NCBI GenBank assembly: GCA_026989995.1
Contig: JALSIO010000355.1
Location: forward strand, 1-20,135
Direction of reading: 5' to 3'
Length of the DNA: 20,135 nt
Origin: Myxococcales bacterium
GTDB taxonomy: Bacteria; Myxococcota_A; UBA9160; JALSIO01
Shown here: positions 8,232-15,014 of the stretch, piece after piece
How the letters are laid out: the number at the start of each line of letters is the position of its first letter
How positions within the stretch are numbered: the first letter of the stretch is position 1
Notes under the pieces: generated by a model
Told to the model about the DNA's origin: nothing
Databases searched by the model: none
What the model saw: the letters and a program-made list of their open reading frames with translations, nothing else
Program-made: the position numbers and the translations under genes

Positions 8232-8271
8232 GGGCCGGCCCCTCCGGACGGCCGCTGCAGCCTGCCGGCCC
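8232..8271. terminator. GC-rich inverted repeat, possible weak terminator
   Basis: GGGCCGGC at 8232-8239 is repeated in inverted form as GCCGGCCC at 8264-8271, a perfect 8-base stem with a 24-base loop, 61 bases after the CBS gene. No T-tract follows, so an intrinsic terminator is doubtful. At this G+C level such repeats also arise by chance. Confidence 0.22.
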
Positions 8272-8348
8272 TTCGCGCTCCCGGTCCGCTCCGAGCCGCT
8301 CCGATCCCCCGGTTCGTGTCTCGCGGGCTCTCGACGGCCCTCCCCGCC

Positions 8349-8377
8349 CTGGCATGAAAGTAAGTGTTTACTAACAT
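8349..8377 (+). promoter_or_regulatory. Promoter with TetR operator-like inverted repeat
   Basis: This is the most AT-rich spot I noticed in the window. AGTAA-GTGT-TTACT (8359-8372) is a perfect 5-base inverted repeat with a 4-base spacer, directly before the TetR gene, where TetR-family regulators usually bind to repress themselves. It lies between a possible -35 (CTGGCA, 8349-8354) and -10 (TAACAT, 8372-8377) that are 17 bases apart. The -10 ends six bases before the ATG at 8384. Confidence 0.6.
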
Positions 8378-8383
8378 CACAGC

Positions 8384-9070
8384 ATGGGACAGCGGGTGGC
8401 CTCACGGCGGCTTGCCGGGGACGAGCGGCGGGAGCAGATCCTCCGGGAGGCCACCCGGTGCTTCGCCACCCGCGGGTACCGGGGCACGACCACCCGGGAG
8501 CTGGCCGCGCGGGCCGGGGTCGCGGAGGCGGTGATCTACCGCCACTTCCCCAGCAAGGAGGCGCTCTACCAGGCGGTGATCGAGCACCAGATGGGGCCGG
8601 TGGAGCTCCCGGAGCGCCTGGCGCCGCTCGCCCGCAGCCGCGACGACCGGCGCCTCTTTCGCGAGCTCGCCGGCGAGATCCTGGTACGCCTCGACGGCGA
8701 TCCGGCGCTGCTGCGCATCCTCCTGTACACGGCGCTCGAAGGCCATGCCCTCTCGGAACCCTTCTTCCGCACCCGCGTCCGCCGGGTGCGGGAGTTCGTG
8801 ACCGAGTACATCCGGGATCGCATCGCCGAGGGGGCCTTCCGGCCCGTGGACCCGGTCCTCGCCGCGCGCGCATTCCTGGGGATGGTCTTCGACCACGCCC
8901 ACGTGCGCTGCATCTACGGCCAGACCGAGGCCTACCCGCAGGGCCTCGACGAGGTGGCCGACGCCTTCGTGGACATCTTCCTCGGCGGTCTTCGGCGGCC
9001 CGGCTCCGCCGAGGACCTGCGCGAGGCGGGCGCGCCGCTGCGGCGAGGTTCCGAGGAGCGGCCGTCGTGA
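8384..9070 (+). CDS. TetR/AcrR-family transcriptional regulator
   Basis: This 228-residue DNA-binding repressor has the TetR N-terminal domain: ERREQILREATRCFATRGYRGTT, followed by the helix-turn-helix TRELAARAGVAEAVIYRHFPSKEALY at about residues 37-62. The C-terminal ligand-binding part is divergent, as expected. It is the first gene of a TetR, HlyD adaptor, DHA2 exporter unit, so it probably represses efflux until a toxic ligand binds (inference from arrangement). An inverted repeat sits immediately upstream, consistent with autoregulation. No Shine-Dalgarno precedes ATG 8384; GTG 8396 is a possible alternative, also without one. Its stop overlaps the adaptor gene start as GTGA. Confidence 0.93.
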   Translation: MGQRVASRRLAGDERREQILREATRCFATRGYRGTTTRELAARAGVAEAVIYRHFPSKEALYQAVIEHQMGPVELPERLAPLARSRDDRRLFRELAGEILVRLDGDPALLRILLYTALEGHALSEPFFRTRVRRVREFVTEYIRDRIAEGAFRPVDPVLAARAFLGMVFDHAHVRCIYGQTEAYPQGLDEVADAFVDIFLGGLRRPGSAEDLREAGAPLRRGSEERPS

Positions 9071-10089
9071 GTGTCGTGGCGAACGGTGCGGTGTTCTCGA
9101 GGCTTCGGATGCGCGGGCTGGTGGGGCTCGGCGCAGTCGCGGCGGCCGCACTCGGAGCGGGGGCCTGGCTCACGGTGCACCTCGGCGGCCGGGAGAGCAC
9201 CGACGACGCCTTCGTGGAGGCGGCGCTCGTCCACGTGGCGGCCGAAATCCCGGGTCGCGTCCTCGAGGTGGTCGTGGGCGAGCACCAGCGGGTTCGGGCC
9301 GGCGACCTCCTGCTCCGGCTCGACCCCGCCCCCTACCGCGTGGCCCTCGAGCGGGCCCGGGCGGAGCTCGCCGCAGCGCGCAACCGCCTCGCGGAGGCGC
9401 GAGCGGCGGCGGCCGCCGCCGCCGCGGAGGTCCGCGCGGCCGAGGTGGACCGGGACGACGCCGAGCGCGAGCTGGCCCGGACGCGGGCACTCTCCGAGCG
9501 CGGTGCCGCCAGCCGCCGGGCGCTCGAGCGCGCCGAGGCGGCCCGGCAGGCCGCGGTGGCGAGGCTGCGCGCGGCGCAGCTCCGGGCGCGGGCCGCCGCG
9601 GCGCGGGTCGCCGACGACGCCGAGGTGCGCGCGGCGGAAGCGGCGGTGGCCGCTGCCGAGCTCGACCTCGCGCGGGTCGAGGTGCGCGCTCCCTTCGACG
9701 GCGTGGTCGGGCGCAAGAGCGCGGAGCCGGGCGCGGTGGTGCGGCCGGGGCAGGCCCTGCTCGCCCTCGTCTCGAGCGAGGACGTCTGGGTGATGGGGAA
9801 CTTCAAGGAGACGCAGATCCGCCGCATGCGCCCCGGTGCGCCGGCGGAGGTGCGCATCGACGCCTTTCCCGGTCGCGTGTGGCGGGGGCACGTCGACTCC
9901 TTCTCCCCGGCCACGGGCGCCGTCTACGCGCTGCTGGCCCCCGATCCCGCGGCCGGAAATTTCACCAAGGTGGTGCAGCGCCTGCCGGTTCGCATCGTCC
10001 TCGACGAGCCGGTGGGTGGGGGCGAGGGGGCACCGCCGGTGGAGCTCGCCGCCGGCCTCTCCGCAGAGGTCACGGTCCTTGTCCGCTGA
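9067..10089 (+). CDS. HlyD/EmrA-type membrane fusion adaptor protein
   Basis: This is a 340-residue periplasmic adaptor linking an inner-membrane exporter to the outer membrane. One N-terminal transmembrane segment (about 16-36) is followed by the STDDAFVEAALVHVAAEIPGRV segment, where EmrA-type proteins carry a similar ST-D-A-V/F motif. The lipoyl-like half-motif (VVVGEHQRVRAGDLLLRLDP) comes next, then a long Ala/Glu/Arg-rich coiled coil at about 90-215. The second half-motif is VRAPFDGVVGRKSAEPGAVVRPGQALLALV, and a beta-barrel region ends the protein. GTG 9067 overlaps the TetR stop as GTGA, with GAGGAG about eight bases upstream. It is coupled to the DHA2 exporter that follows. Confidence 0.93.
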   Translation: MSVVANGAVFSRLRMRGLVGLGAVAAAALGAGAWLTVHLGGRESTDDAFVEAALVHVAAEIPGRVLEVVVGEHQRVRAGDLLLRLDPAPYRVALERARAELAAARNRLAEARAAAAAAAAEVRAAEVDRDDAERELARTRALSERGAASRRALERAEAARQAAVARLRAAQLRARAAAARVADDAEVRAAEAAVAAAELDLARVEVRAPFDGVVGRKSAEPGAVVRPGQALLALVSSEDVWVMGNFKETQIRRMRPGAPAEVRIDAFPGRVWRGHVDSFSPATGAVYALLAPDPAAGNFTKVVQRLPVRIVLDEPVGGGEGAPPVELAAGLSAEVTVLVR

Positions 10090-11644
10090 GGCCGTTCCGG
10101 ATCGCCTCGACCTGCGCCGGCTGCTCATCGTGGTCTCCGTGATGCTCGCGGTGCTCCTCGAGATCATCGACACGAGCATCGTCAACGTGGCGCTGCCGAG
10201 CATCATGGGAAACCTCGGCGCCAGCCTCGACGAGGCCAGCTGGATCCTCACGGGCTACATCGTGGCGAACGTGATCGTGATCCCCATGACCGGCTGGCTC
10301 GCGAGCCGCTTCGGGCGCAGGCGGTACTTCACCACCTCCATCGCGGTGTTCACCCTCGCCTCGCTCTTCTGCGGGCTTTCCACCAGCATCGTTTCGCTGG
10401 TGGCCTGGCGGATCGTGCAGGGGCTCGGCGGGGGCGCGCTGCTCGCCACCGCGCAGACCATCCTGGTCGAGAGCTTTCCCCCCGCCCGGCAGGGCACCGC
10501 CCAGGCGATCTTCGGCGTGGGCGCCATGGTGGGGCCGAGCCTCGGCCCCACCCTCGGCGGCTGGCTCACCGACGCGTGGTCCTGGCACTGGATCTTCCTC
10601 GTGAACGTGCCCCTCGGCATCGCGGCCGGAGCGCTCTGCGCCACGCAGCTCCGCGATCCGCCCCACGCCCGTGCCCGCCGGGGCGTACCCGTGGACTGGC
10701 CCGGCATCGCGCTCCTGGTGGTGGGGATCGGTGCGCTCCAGACCCTGCTCGAGCGGGGCCACCGCCTCGACTGGTTTGCGAGCGGCGAGATCCGCCTGCT
10801 GGCCGTGGCGGCCGGCGTCGGCCTGGTGGGTCTCGTGGTCCGCGAGCTCCGCGTGGAGCACCCCGTGGTGGACTTCCGGGTGCTGCGACACCGGGACCTC
10901 GCGGTCGGCTGCGTGCTGGGCGCCTTGATCGGCCTCGGCCTCTACGGGAGCGTCTTCCTCTTCCCGTTGTACACGCAGTCGCTGCTCGGCTGGAATGCCT
11001 GGGATTCCGGGCTCGCGATCCTTCCCTCGAGCCTCACCACGGCCGTCATGATGGCCTTCGTGGGCAGGCTCGTGTGGAGGGTGGGGCCGCGGCTGCTCTT
11101 CCTGTCCGGGATGGGGGTGATGCTCGTGGCCCTCTGGGAGATGTCCGGTTGGACGCTCGCGTGCGGCTTCGACCAGATCCTCGGGCCCCAGGTGCTTCGC
11201 GGCGTGGCGATGGGACTCCTCTTCGTGCCGCTTTCGACTGCGACGCTCCGCTCGCTGCCCACGCCCCGGGTCGCGGCGGGCGCGGGACTCTACAACCTCT
11301 TTCGCCAGCTCGGCGGGAGCCTCGGCATCGCGATGCTGACCACGCTCCTCGAGCGCCGGGCGGCGGTGCACGGAACGGAGCTCGCCTCCCAGCTCACGCC
11401 CTACCGGGCCTCCGCCGGGCTCGCCCTCGCCGAGCTCTCGGAGCGGGCCCGGGCCGCCGGCCTCGACCCGGAGGCCGCCGAGCGCCTCGCCGTGGCCGCA
11501 CTCGGCCGCCTCGCCGGCCTCGAAGCCCGCGTCGAGGCCTTCTCCGACGCCTATGCCGCGATCTTCGTGCTCTTTGCACTGATGCTGCCCGTGGCCTGGA
11601 GGATGCGGCGGGACGCCCCCGGCCGCTTCCGCCCCGTGGACTGA
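10079..11644 (+). CDS. DHA2-family MFS multidrug exporter (EmrB/QacA type)
   Basis: This 521-residue inner-membrane proton-coupled exporter has about 14 hydrophobic segments. The family motifs seen are LLEIIDTSIVNVALPSIMGNLG in TM1 (D31-T-S, characteristic of EmrB-like proteins), GWLASRFGRRRYF, the R-x-x-Q-G-x-G-G segment RIVQGLGGGALL, and motif C-like GAMVGPSLGPTLGGWL. I chose TTG 10079: it gives the expected short cytosolic lead (LSAEAVPDRLDLRR) before TM1, has GAGGT about eight bases upstream, and overlaps the adaptor gene by 11 bases. The next in-frame GTG (10130) would cut into TM1. It probably pairs with the HlyD adaptor and needs a TolC-like channel encoded elsewhere. The substrate is unknown. 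Confidence 0.93.
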   Translation: MSAEAVPDRLDLRRLLIVVSVMLAVLLEIIDTSIVNVALPSIMGNLGASLDEASWILTGYIVANVIVIPMTGWLASRFGRRRYFTTSIAVFTLASLFCGLSTSIVSLVAWRIVQGLGGGALLATAQTILVESFPPARQGTAQAIFGVGAMVGPSLGPTLGGWLTDAWSWHWIFLVNVPLGIAAGALCATQLRDPPHARARRGVPVDWPGIALLVVGIGALQTLLERGHRLDWFASGEIRLLAVAAGVGLVGLVVRELRVEHPVVDFRVLRHRDLAVGCVLGALIGLGLYGSVFLFPLYTQSLLGWNAWDSGLAILPSSLTTAVMMAFVGRLVWRVGPRLLFLSGMGVMLVALWEMSGWTLACGFDQILGPQVLRGVAMGLLFVPLSTATLRSLPTPRVAAGAGLYNLFRQLGGSLGIAMLTTLLERRAAVHGTELASQLTPYRASAGLALAELSERARAAGLDPEAAERLAVAALGRLAGLEARVEAFSDAYAAIFVLFALMLPVAWRMRRDAPGRFRPVD

Positions 11645-11670
11645 GCCGATCCCGCCGGCGGCGCGTCGCC

Positions 11671-13215
11671 TCAGCTTCCGGCGAAGAGCTCTTCGCGCCG
11701 CGCGAGGATGTGGTGGGCCGTCCGGTCTGCGAGCGCGGCGGTGGTGATCTGGGGCGGAGCGCCGAGGGAGGTGGGAAAGACGCTCATGTCCGCGACGAAG
11801 AGCCGCGGGACGTGGAAGCACTCGCCGAAGGCGTCGACCACCGCCGTGGCGGGGTCCCCGCCCATGCGGCAGGTGGACTGGGGATGGGTGGAGGCGATCG
11901 GGATCGCGCCCTGGCGCACGCCGCGCCGCCGGATCTCGGCGAGCTCCGCGGTGGAGCGGACCACGAGGGGCGCGTCGAAGTAGGGGATCAGGACCTCCCG
12001 GGCACCGGCGGCCATCAGCACCTCCGCGCAGTGGACGAGCCCCTCCGCGAGGGCCCGGGCGTCGTCCGCGTCGAGGCGGTATCGGATGCGGGGCCGGGCG
12101 GGGGAGGGGCCGGGCTCCACCTCTCCCGCGCTGCGGTCGTGGAGCAGCGCGAGGAGCCCGGCGGTGCGGTCGAAGGCGCGGAGGAACCGGAAGTGCTCCC
12201 GGCCGAATCCCGGGAGGTTTGCGGCGGTCAGCCCCGGGAAGCCGGCGATCGGCATCAGGATCACGCCGGACTCGGGATCCCGGTCGAGGTCGATGAACTC
12301 GTCGATGTAGTAGCTCTGTGGGATGCCCCGGTAGGGTGCGAAGGGCTCCTCGAAGATGCCCGCGGCCATCACGGCCGGGTGGAGGTGGAGATTCCTCCCC
12401 ACCTGGCCGCTCTCCCCGGCGAGGCCGCTCTCCTTCAGCAGGATGGGTGTGGCGATGGCACCGGCCGCGAGGACGACGACCCGGGATCGCACCCGGACGA
12501 GGCCGAGGGCGGTGCCGGTGGGGTCCACCACCTCGGCGTGCACCCGGTGGGCACCCCGGGCGTCGGCCTCGATGCGCCGGGCCCGCACGCTCGCGTAGAT
12601 CCGTGCTCCCGCTGCGTCGGCACGGGGCACGTAGGTGATGAGCATGGAGAGCTTGGCGTCGTAGGAGCAGCCGAGCAGGCAGTAACCGGACTGCACGCAG
12701 CCCCGCCGGTTGTGCTTCGCGACGAAGCCGGAGTAGCCGAGCTTCTCGGCGCCGCGGCGCACCAGGCGGTTCAGGGCGTTGACCTCGTCCTCGCGGATGG
12801 GCACCACGCCGAGGCCGTGCTCCACGCGTTCGAAGGAGGGGGCGAGTGCCTCGTCGGTGAGCTCGGGAAGCCCGTGGCGCTCCCTCCAGAGGCGCAGCAC
12901 CGGAGGCGGTGCACGGAAGCAGTAGCAGAGGTTGTGGACCGTCGAGCCCCCGATGCCCCGCCCCTGCAGGATGGTGACCGAGCCGTCCTCGGTCTGGCGC
13001 ATGCCGGCCTCCTCGAAGAGGCGGGGAAGCATCGTCTCCTCGCGCTGGTCGAAGTCCGCACGGGTGTGGTGCTGCCCCTGTTCGAGCACCACCACGGAAA
13101 GCCCCGCCTCCGCGAGCACGGCGGCCACCACGGCGCCGCCGGCGCCGCTTCCGATCACGCAGACATCGGCCTCCTCCCGGAGGTCGCCACCCCGCTCGAG
13201 CAGATCCACGATCAC
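11671..13215 (-). CDS. GMC-family flavoprotein oxidoreductase (long-chain alcohol oxidase-like)
   Basis: This FAD-dependent alcohol oxidase/dehydrogenase has 514 residues. The FAD motif is ADVCVIGSGAGGAVVAAVLAE (about 16-36), followed by QGRGIGGSTVHNLCYCF. A Cys-rich segment, RGCVQSGYCLLGCSYDAKLS (C173, C179, C183), resembles bacterial, plant and yeast fatty alcohol oxidases. The C-terminal catalytic His is in STHPQSTCRMG (H444). Where most relatives have Asn-Pro (or His) as the second catalytic position, this protein reads LGAPPQITT, with Pro487. GTG 13215 overlaps the stop of the upstream subunit-3-like gene as GTGA; the longer open frame upstream shadows that gene. It has no signal peptide of its own. 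The 3' end converges on the exporter gene with 26 bases between them. Confidence 0.9.
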   Translation of the reverse strand: MIVDLLERGGDLREEADVCVIGSGAGGAVVAAVLAEAGLSVVVLEQGQHHTRADFDQREETMLPRLFEEAGMRQTEDGSVTILQGRGIGGSTVHNLCYCFRAPPPVLRLWRERHGLPELTDEALAPSFERVEHGLGVVPIREDEVNALNRLVRRGAEKLGYSGFVAKHNRRGCVQSGYCLLGCSYDAKLSMLITYVPRADAAGARIYASVRARRIEADARGAHRVHAEVVDPTGTALGLVRVRSRVVVLAAGAIATPILLKESGLAGESGQVGRNLHLHPAVMAAGIFEEPFAPYRGIPQSYYIDEFIDLDRDPESGVILMPIAGFPGLTAANLPGFGREHFRFLRAFDRTAGLLALLHDRSAGEVEPGPSPARPRIRYRLDADDARALAEGLVHCAEVLMAAGAREVLIPYFDAPLVVRSTAELAEIRRRGVRQGAIPIASTHPQSTCRMGGDPATAVVDAFGECFHVPRLFVADMSVFPTSLGAPPQITTAALADRTAHHILARREELFAGS

Positions 13216-13766
13216 GGCGGGGCCCCCGCGCCCGGCGGTGGCCCGGCGCGCAGGAGCGGGCCGGCGTAGCCGATCAGCGGCCAGGTCTCCTCCTGGGTCC
13301 AGTACCCGAGGAAGGCGAGGTTGCGCAGCGCGTAGAAGGCCCGGCGTCGGAATCCCAGCCGGCTCCTCCGCCATCCTTCGAGATGGGCGTCCTGCTCCGC
13401 GGGACCGAGGGCCGTGAAGCGGGAGAAGCGGAGGTCGAAGAGGGGGGGCGCCCACTCGAGGAGGAGCAGGAGCGGACGCAGGGGGCTCGAGACCTCGGCG
13501 TCGAGGCTCCCCACGAGCCGGTCGATGGTCGCGAGGGTTCCCGTCTCGCGCACGGCCGGCGCGCTCGGCTCGCCGGTGTCCACCATGCGCTCGACCACGG
13601 CCGCGAGGATCTCCCGCTCGCGCTCGGAGAAGAAGGTGCCGGTGGCCGCGTCGGTCGGAGCCGGCGCCGGGACGGCGCGCAGGCGCGCGAGACTGGAGAG
13701 GGCCGGGCCGCTCGAGAGCAGGCGCAGGAAGTCGCGCCGGCGAAGGGGCGGCGGCCCGGAAGCCAT
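13212..13766 (-). CDS. Gluconate 2-dehydrogenase subunit 3-like protein with Tat signal
   Basis: This 184-residue protein starts with a twin-arginine signal (LRRRDFLRLLSS, about residues 8-19), a moderately hydrophobic stretch and Pro/Ala-rich AVPAPAPTD, so it is probably exported folded. The mature part matches gluconate 2-dehydrogenase subunit 3-type proteins: FFSEREREILAAVVERMVDTG at the start and FRRRAFYALRNLAFLGYWTQEETWPLIGY near the end. Such small subunits accompany GMC dehydrogenases and can carry the flavoprotein across the membrane. Its stop overlaps the GMC gene start as GTGA, supporting a complex. ATG 13766 was chosen as the first start before the Tat motif. The gene lies 47 bases after the PLP-enzyme gene. 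Confidence 0.85.
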   Translation of the reverse strand: MASGPPPLRRRDFLRLLSSGPALSSLARLRAVPAPAPTDAATGTFFSEREREILAAVVERMVDTGEPSAPAVRETGTLATIDRLVGSLDAEVSSPLRPLLLLLEWAPPLFDLRFSRFTALGPAEQDAHLEGWRRSRLGFRRRAFYALRNLAFLGYWTQEETWPLIGYAGPLLRAGPPPGAGAPP

Positions 13767-13813
13767 GCCCGCCGGGGCACCGAGCCCCTGCTTCGTGGCC
13801 GATTTCCCTGCGC

Positions 13814-14899
13814 TCAACCCCGGCTGCCTCCCGCGGCGAGGAGCCGGCGGAAGCTCTCGGGAAGCTGCCCCTCCGAGAGCGGTCGCGGCGCCGTCGCCTC
13901 CACGTCCACGCCGTTGTAGGTGTTCCAGAAGAGTACCGGAGTCCGGGCTGCGCCGTCCCGCAGCCGTCGGCGCAACAGGGCCAGGGCCTTGCCCGTGTAG
14001 GTGGTCTCGAGAGCCAGCCCGGCCGACCGGGCCACCTCGACCGCCTCCCGCGCCTCGGCCGTCGGCGCTCCGTAGCCCGCCCCGAGCACCGAGGCGTCGA
14101 GGGGGAAGTCGGACTCCGAGAGGGGGACCTCGGGAACCGCCGGCTCGAGCCGGCGGAGCAGCCCGAGCGAGCGCCGCGCCGCGCGGAGCTGCCCGCGCGG
14201 GCTGGGGGGCAGGATGTCCGTCACCAGGGCCCCCACCACCGGGACGGCGAGCCCCGCGAGGCGCAGGCCGACCACGAGTCCGGCCTGGGTTCCACCCGTA
14301 CCCACCGGGACGACGATCTCGCCGGGCAGCGGGATCTCGCCGCGCTCGATCTGCAGGGCGAGCTCGAGGCCGGCCGAGACGAGGCCGAGGTTCCCTGCCG
14401 GCGACGAGCCCCCGGTCGGGACCCGCATCGGCCGCTCCCCGCGAAGACGGCTCGCGGCGAGGACCCGGGCGAGCTGCGCCCCGGCACCCGGCAGGTTCCG
14501 GCCGTGGACGAGCTCCGCCCCCCAGGCCGCGAACAGGAGGAGCTTGCGCGCGACCTCGGCCGTGAGGGGCTGATCGACGAGCACCAGGGTGACCTCGAAG
14601 CCCGCCCGTCGGCCGAGGATCACCGTCGCCAGGCCGTGGTTGGTGCCGAGCCCCCCGGTGGTCACCAGCCGGCGCGCACCCCTCCGACGGGCCTCGCCGA
14701 GCACGAACTCGAGCTTTCGGGGCTTGTTCCCACCGTAGAGGGGGCAGCTCCGCCCGTCGTGCTTGACGAGGAGGGCCCCCTCGGGCACCCCGGGCAGCGC
14801 CAGGCGGCCGACCGGGGTCGGGACCTCGACGAGGGGCTCCCGTGGAAGGGCCTCGCGGAGGGCTGGCCACCGGCGGAGGAGCGCGAGGTCCTCGCCCAT
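13814..14899 (-). CDS. PLP-dependent D-cysteine desulfhydrase / ACC deaminase family enzyme
   Basis: This 361-residue fold-type II PLP enzyme belongs to the group containing D-cysteine desulfhydrase (DcyD) and 1-aminocyclopropane-1-carboxylate deaminase. The PLP lysine is K59 in LYGGNKPRKLEFVLGEA, followed by TTGGLGTNHGLATV (the S/T-N-H-type substrate loop) and the phosphate-binding loop VPVGTGGTQAGLVVGL at about 198-213. The C-terminus has LETTYTGKALALL and PVLFWNTYNG. ATG 14899 is the start; GGGGAGGG abuts it, too close for a normal ribosome binding site, and a weak TTGCGC-17-GATAGG promoter can be drawn upstream on this strand. The exact substrate cannot be read from the sequence. It may be co-transcribed with the two downstream GMC-system genes. 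Confidence 0.88.
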   Translation of the reverse strand: MGEDLALLRRWPALREALPREPLVEVPTPVGRLALPGVPEGALLVKHDGRSCPLYGGNKPRKLEFVLGEARRRGARRLVTTGGLGTNHGLATVILGRRAGFEVTLVLVDQPLTAEVARKLLLFAAWGAELVHGRNLPGAGAQLARVLAASRLRGERPMRVPTGGSSPAGNLGLVSAGLELALQIERGEIPLPGEIVVPVGTGGTQAGLVVGLRLAGLAVPVVGALVTDILPPSPRGQLRAARRSLGLLRRLEPAVPEVPLSESDFPLDASVLGAGYGAPTAEAREAVEVARSAGLALETTYTGKALALLRRRLRDGAARTPVLFWNTYNGVDVEATAPRPLSEGQLPESFRRLLAAGGSRG

Positions 14900-15014
14900 C
14901 CCTCCCCTATCGCATGCTCCCCGAGGGTGCGCAACTGCGGGGTTGCGACGCCCCACGGGGATCGAATACCCTCGGCGTGTCACCCCCACCCCCGGTGGCG
15001 CCGGGAGGAGGCCC
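14900..15014. promoter_or_regulatory. Divergent intergenic region, probable promoters
   Basis: This 115-base gap separates the PLP-enzyme gene (minus) from the aldehyde dehydrogenase gene (plus) and should carry both promoters. Weak candidates are TTGCGC (plus-strand 14929-14934) with GATAGG (14906-14911) on minus, and TTGCGA (14943-14948) with AATACC (14966-14971) on plus, both 17 bases apart. The strong ribosome binding site GGAGGAGG (15004-15011) belongs to the aldehyde dehydrogenase gene. Confidence 0.35.

Noticed and set aside
8171..8383. A small gene or structured RNA in the 213-base gap before tetR
   Set aside because: No frame shows a convincing start, ribosome binding site and protein-like composition. 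The inverted repeats are simple GC-rich palindromes, and no known riboswitch pattern was recognised.
11645..11670. Bidirectional terminator between the convergent exporter and GMC genes
   Set aside because: The 26-base gap contains only a short self-complementary CGCCGGCG-type run without a loop or T-tract, not enough to call a terminator.
10576..13269. An 897-codon plus-strand open frame crossing the exporter gene and lying opposite the GMC gene
   Set aside because: It starts inside the exporter in another frame and continues antisense to the GMC gene. Its sequence is compositionally biased without any domain, while both real genes show intact motifs.
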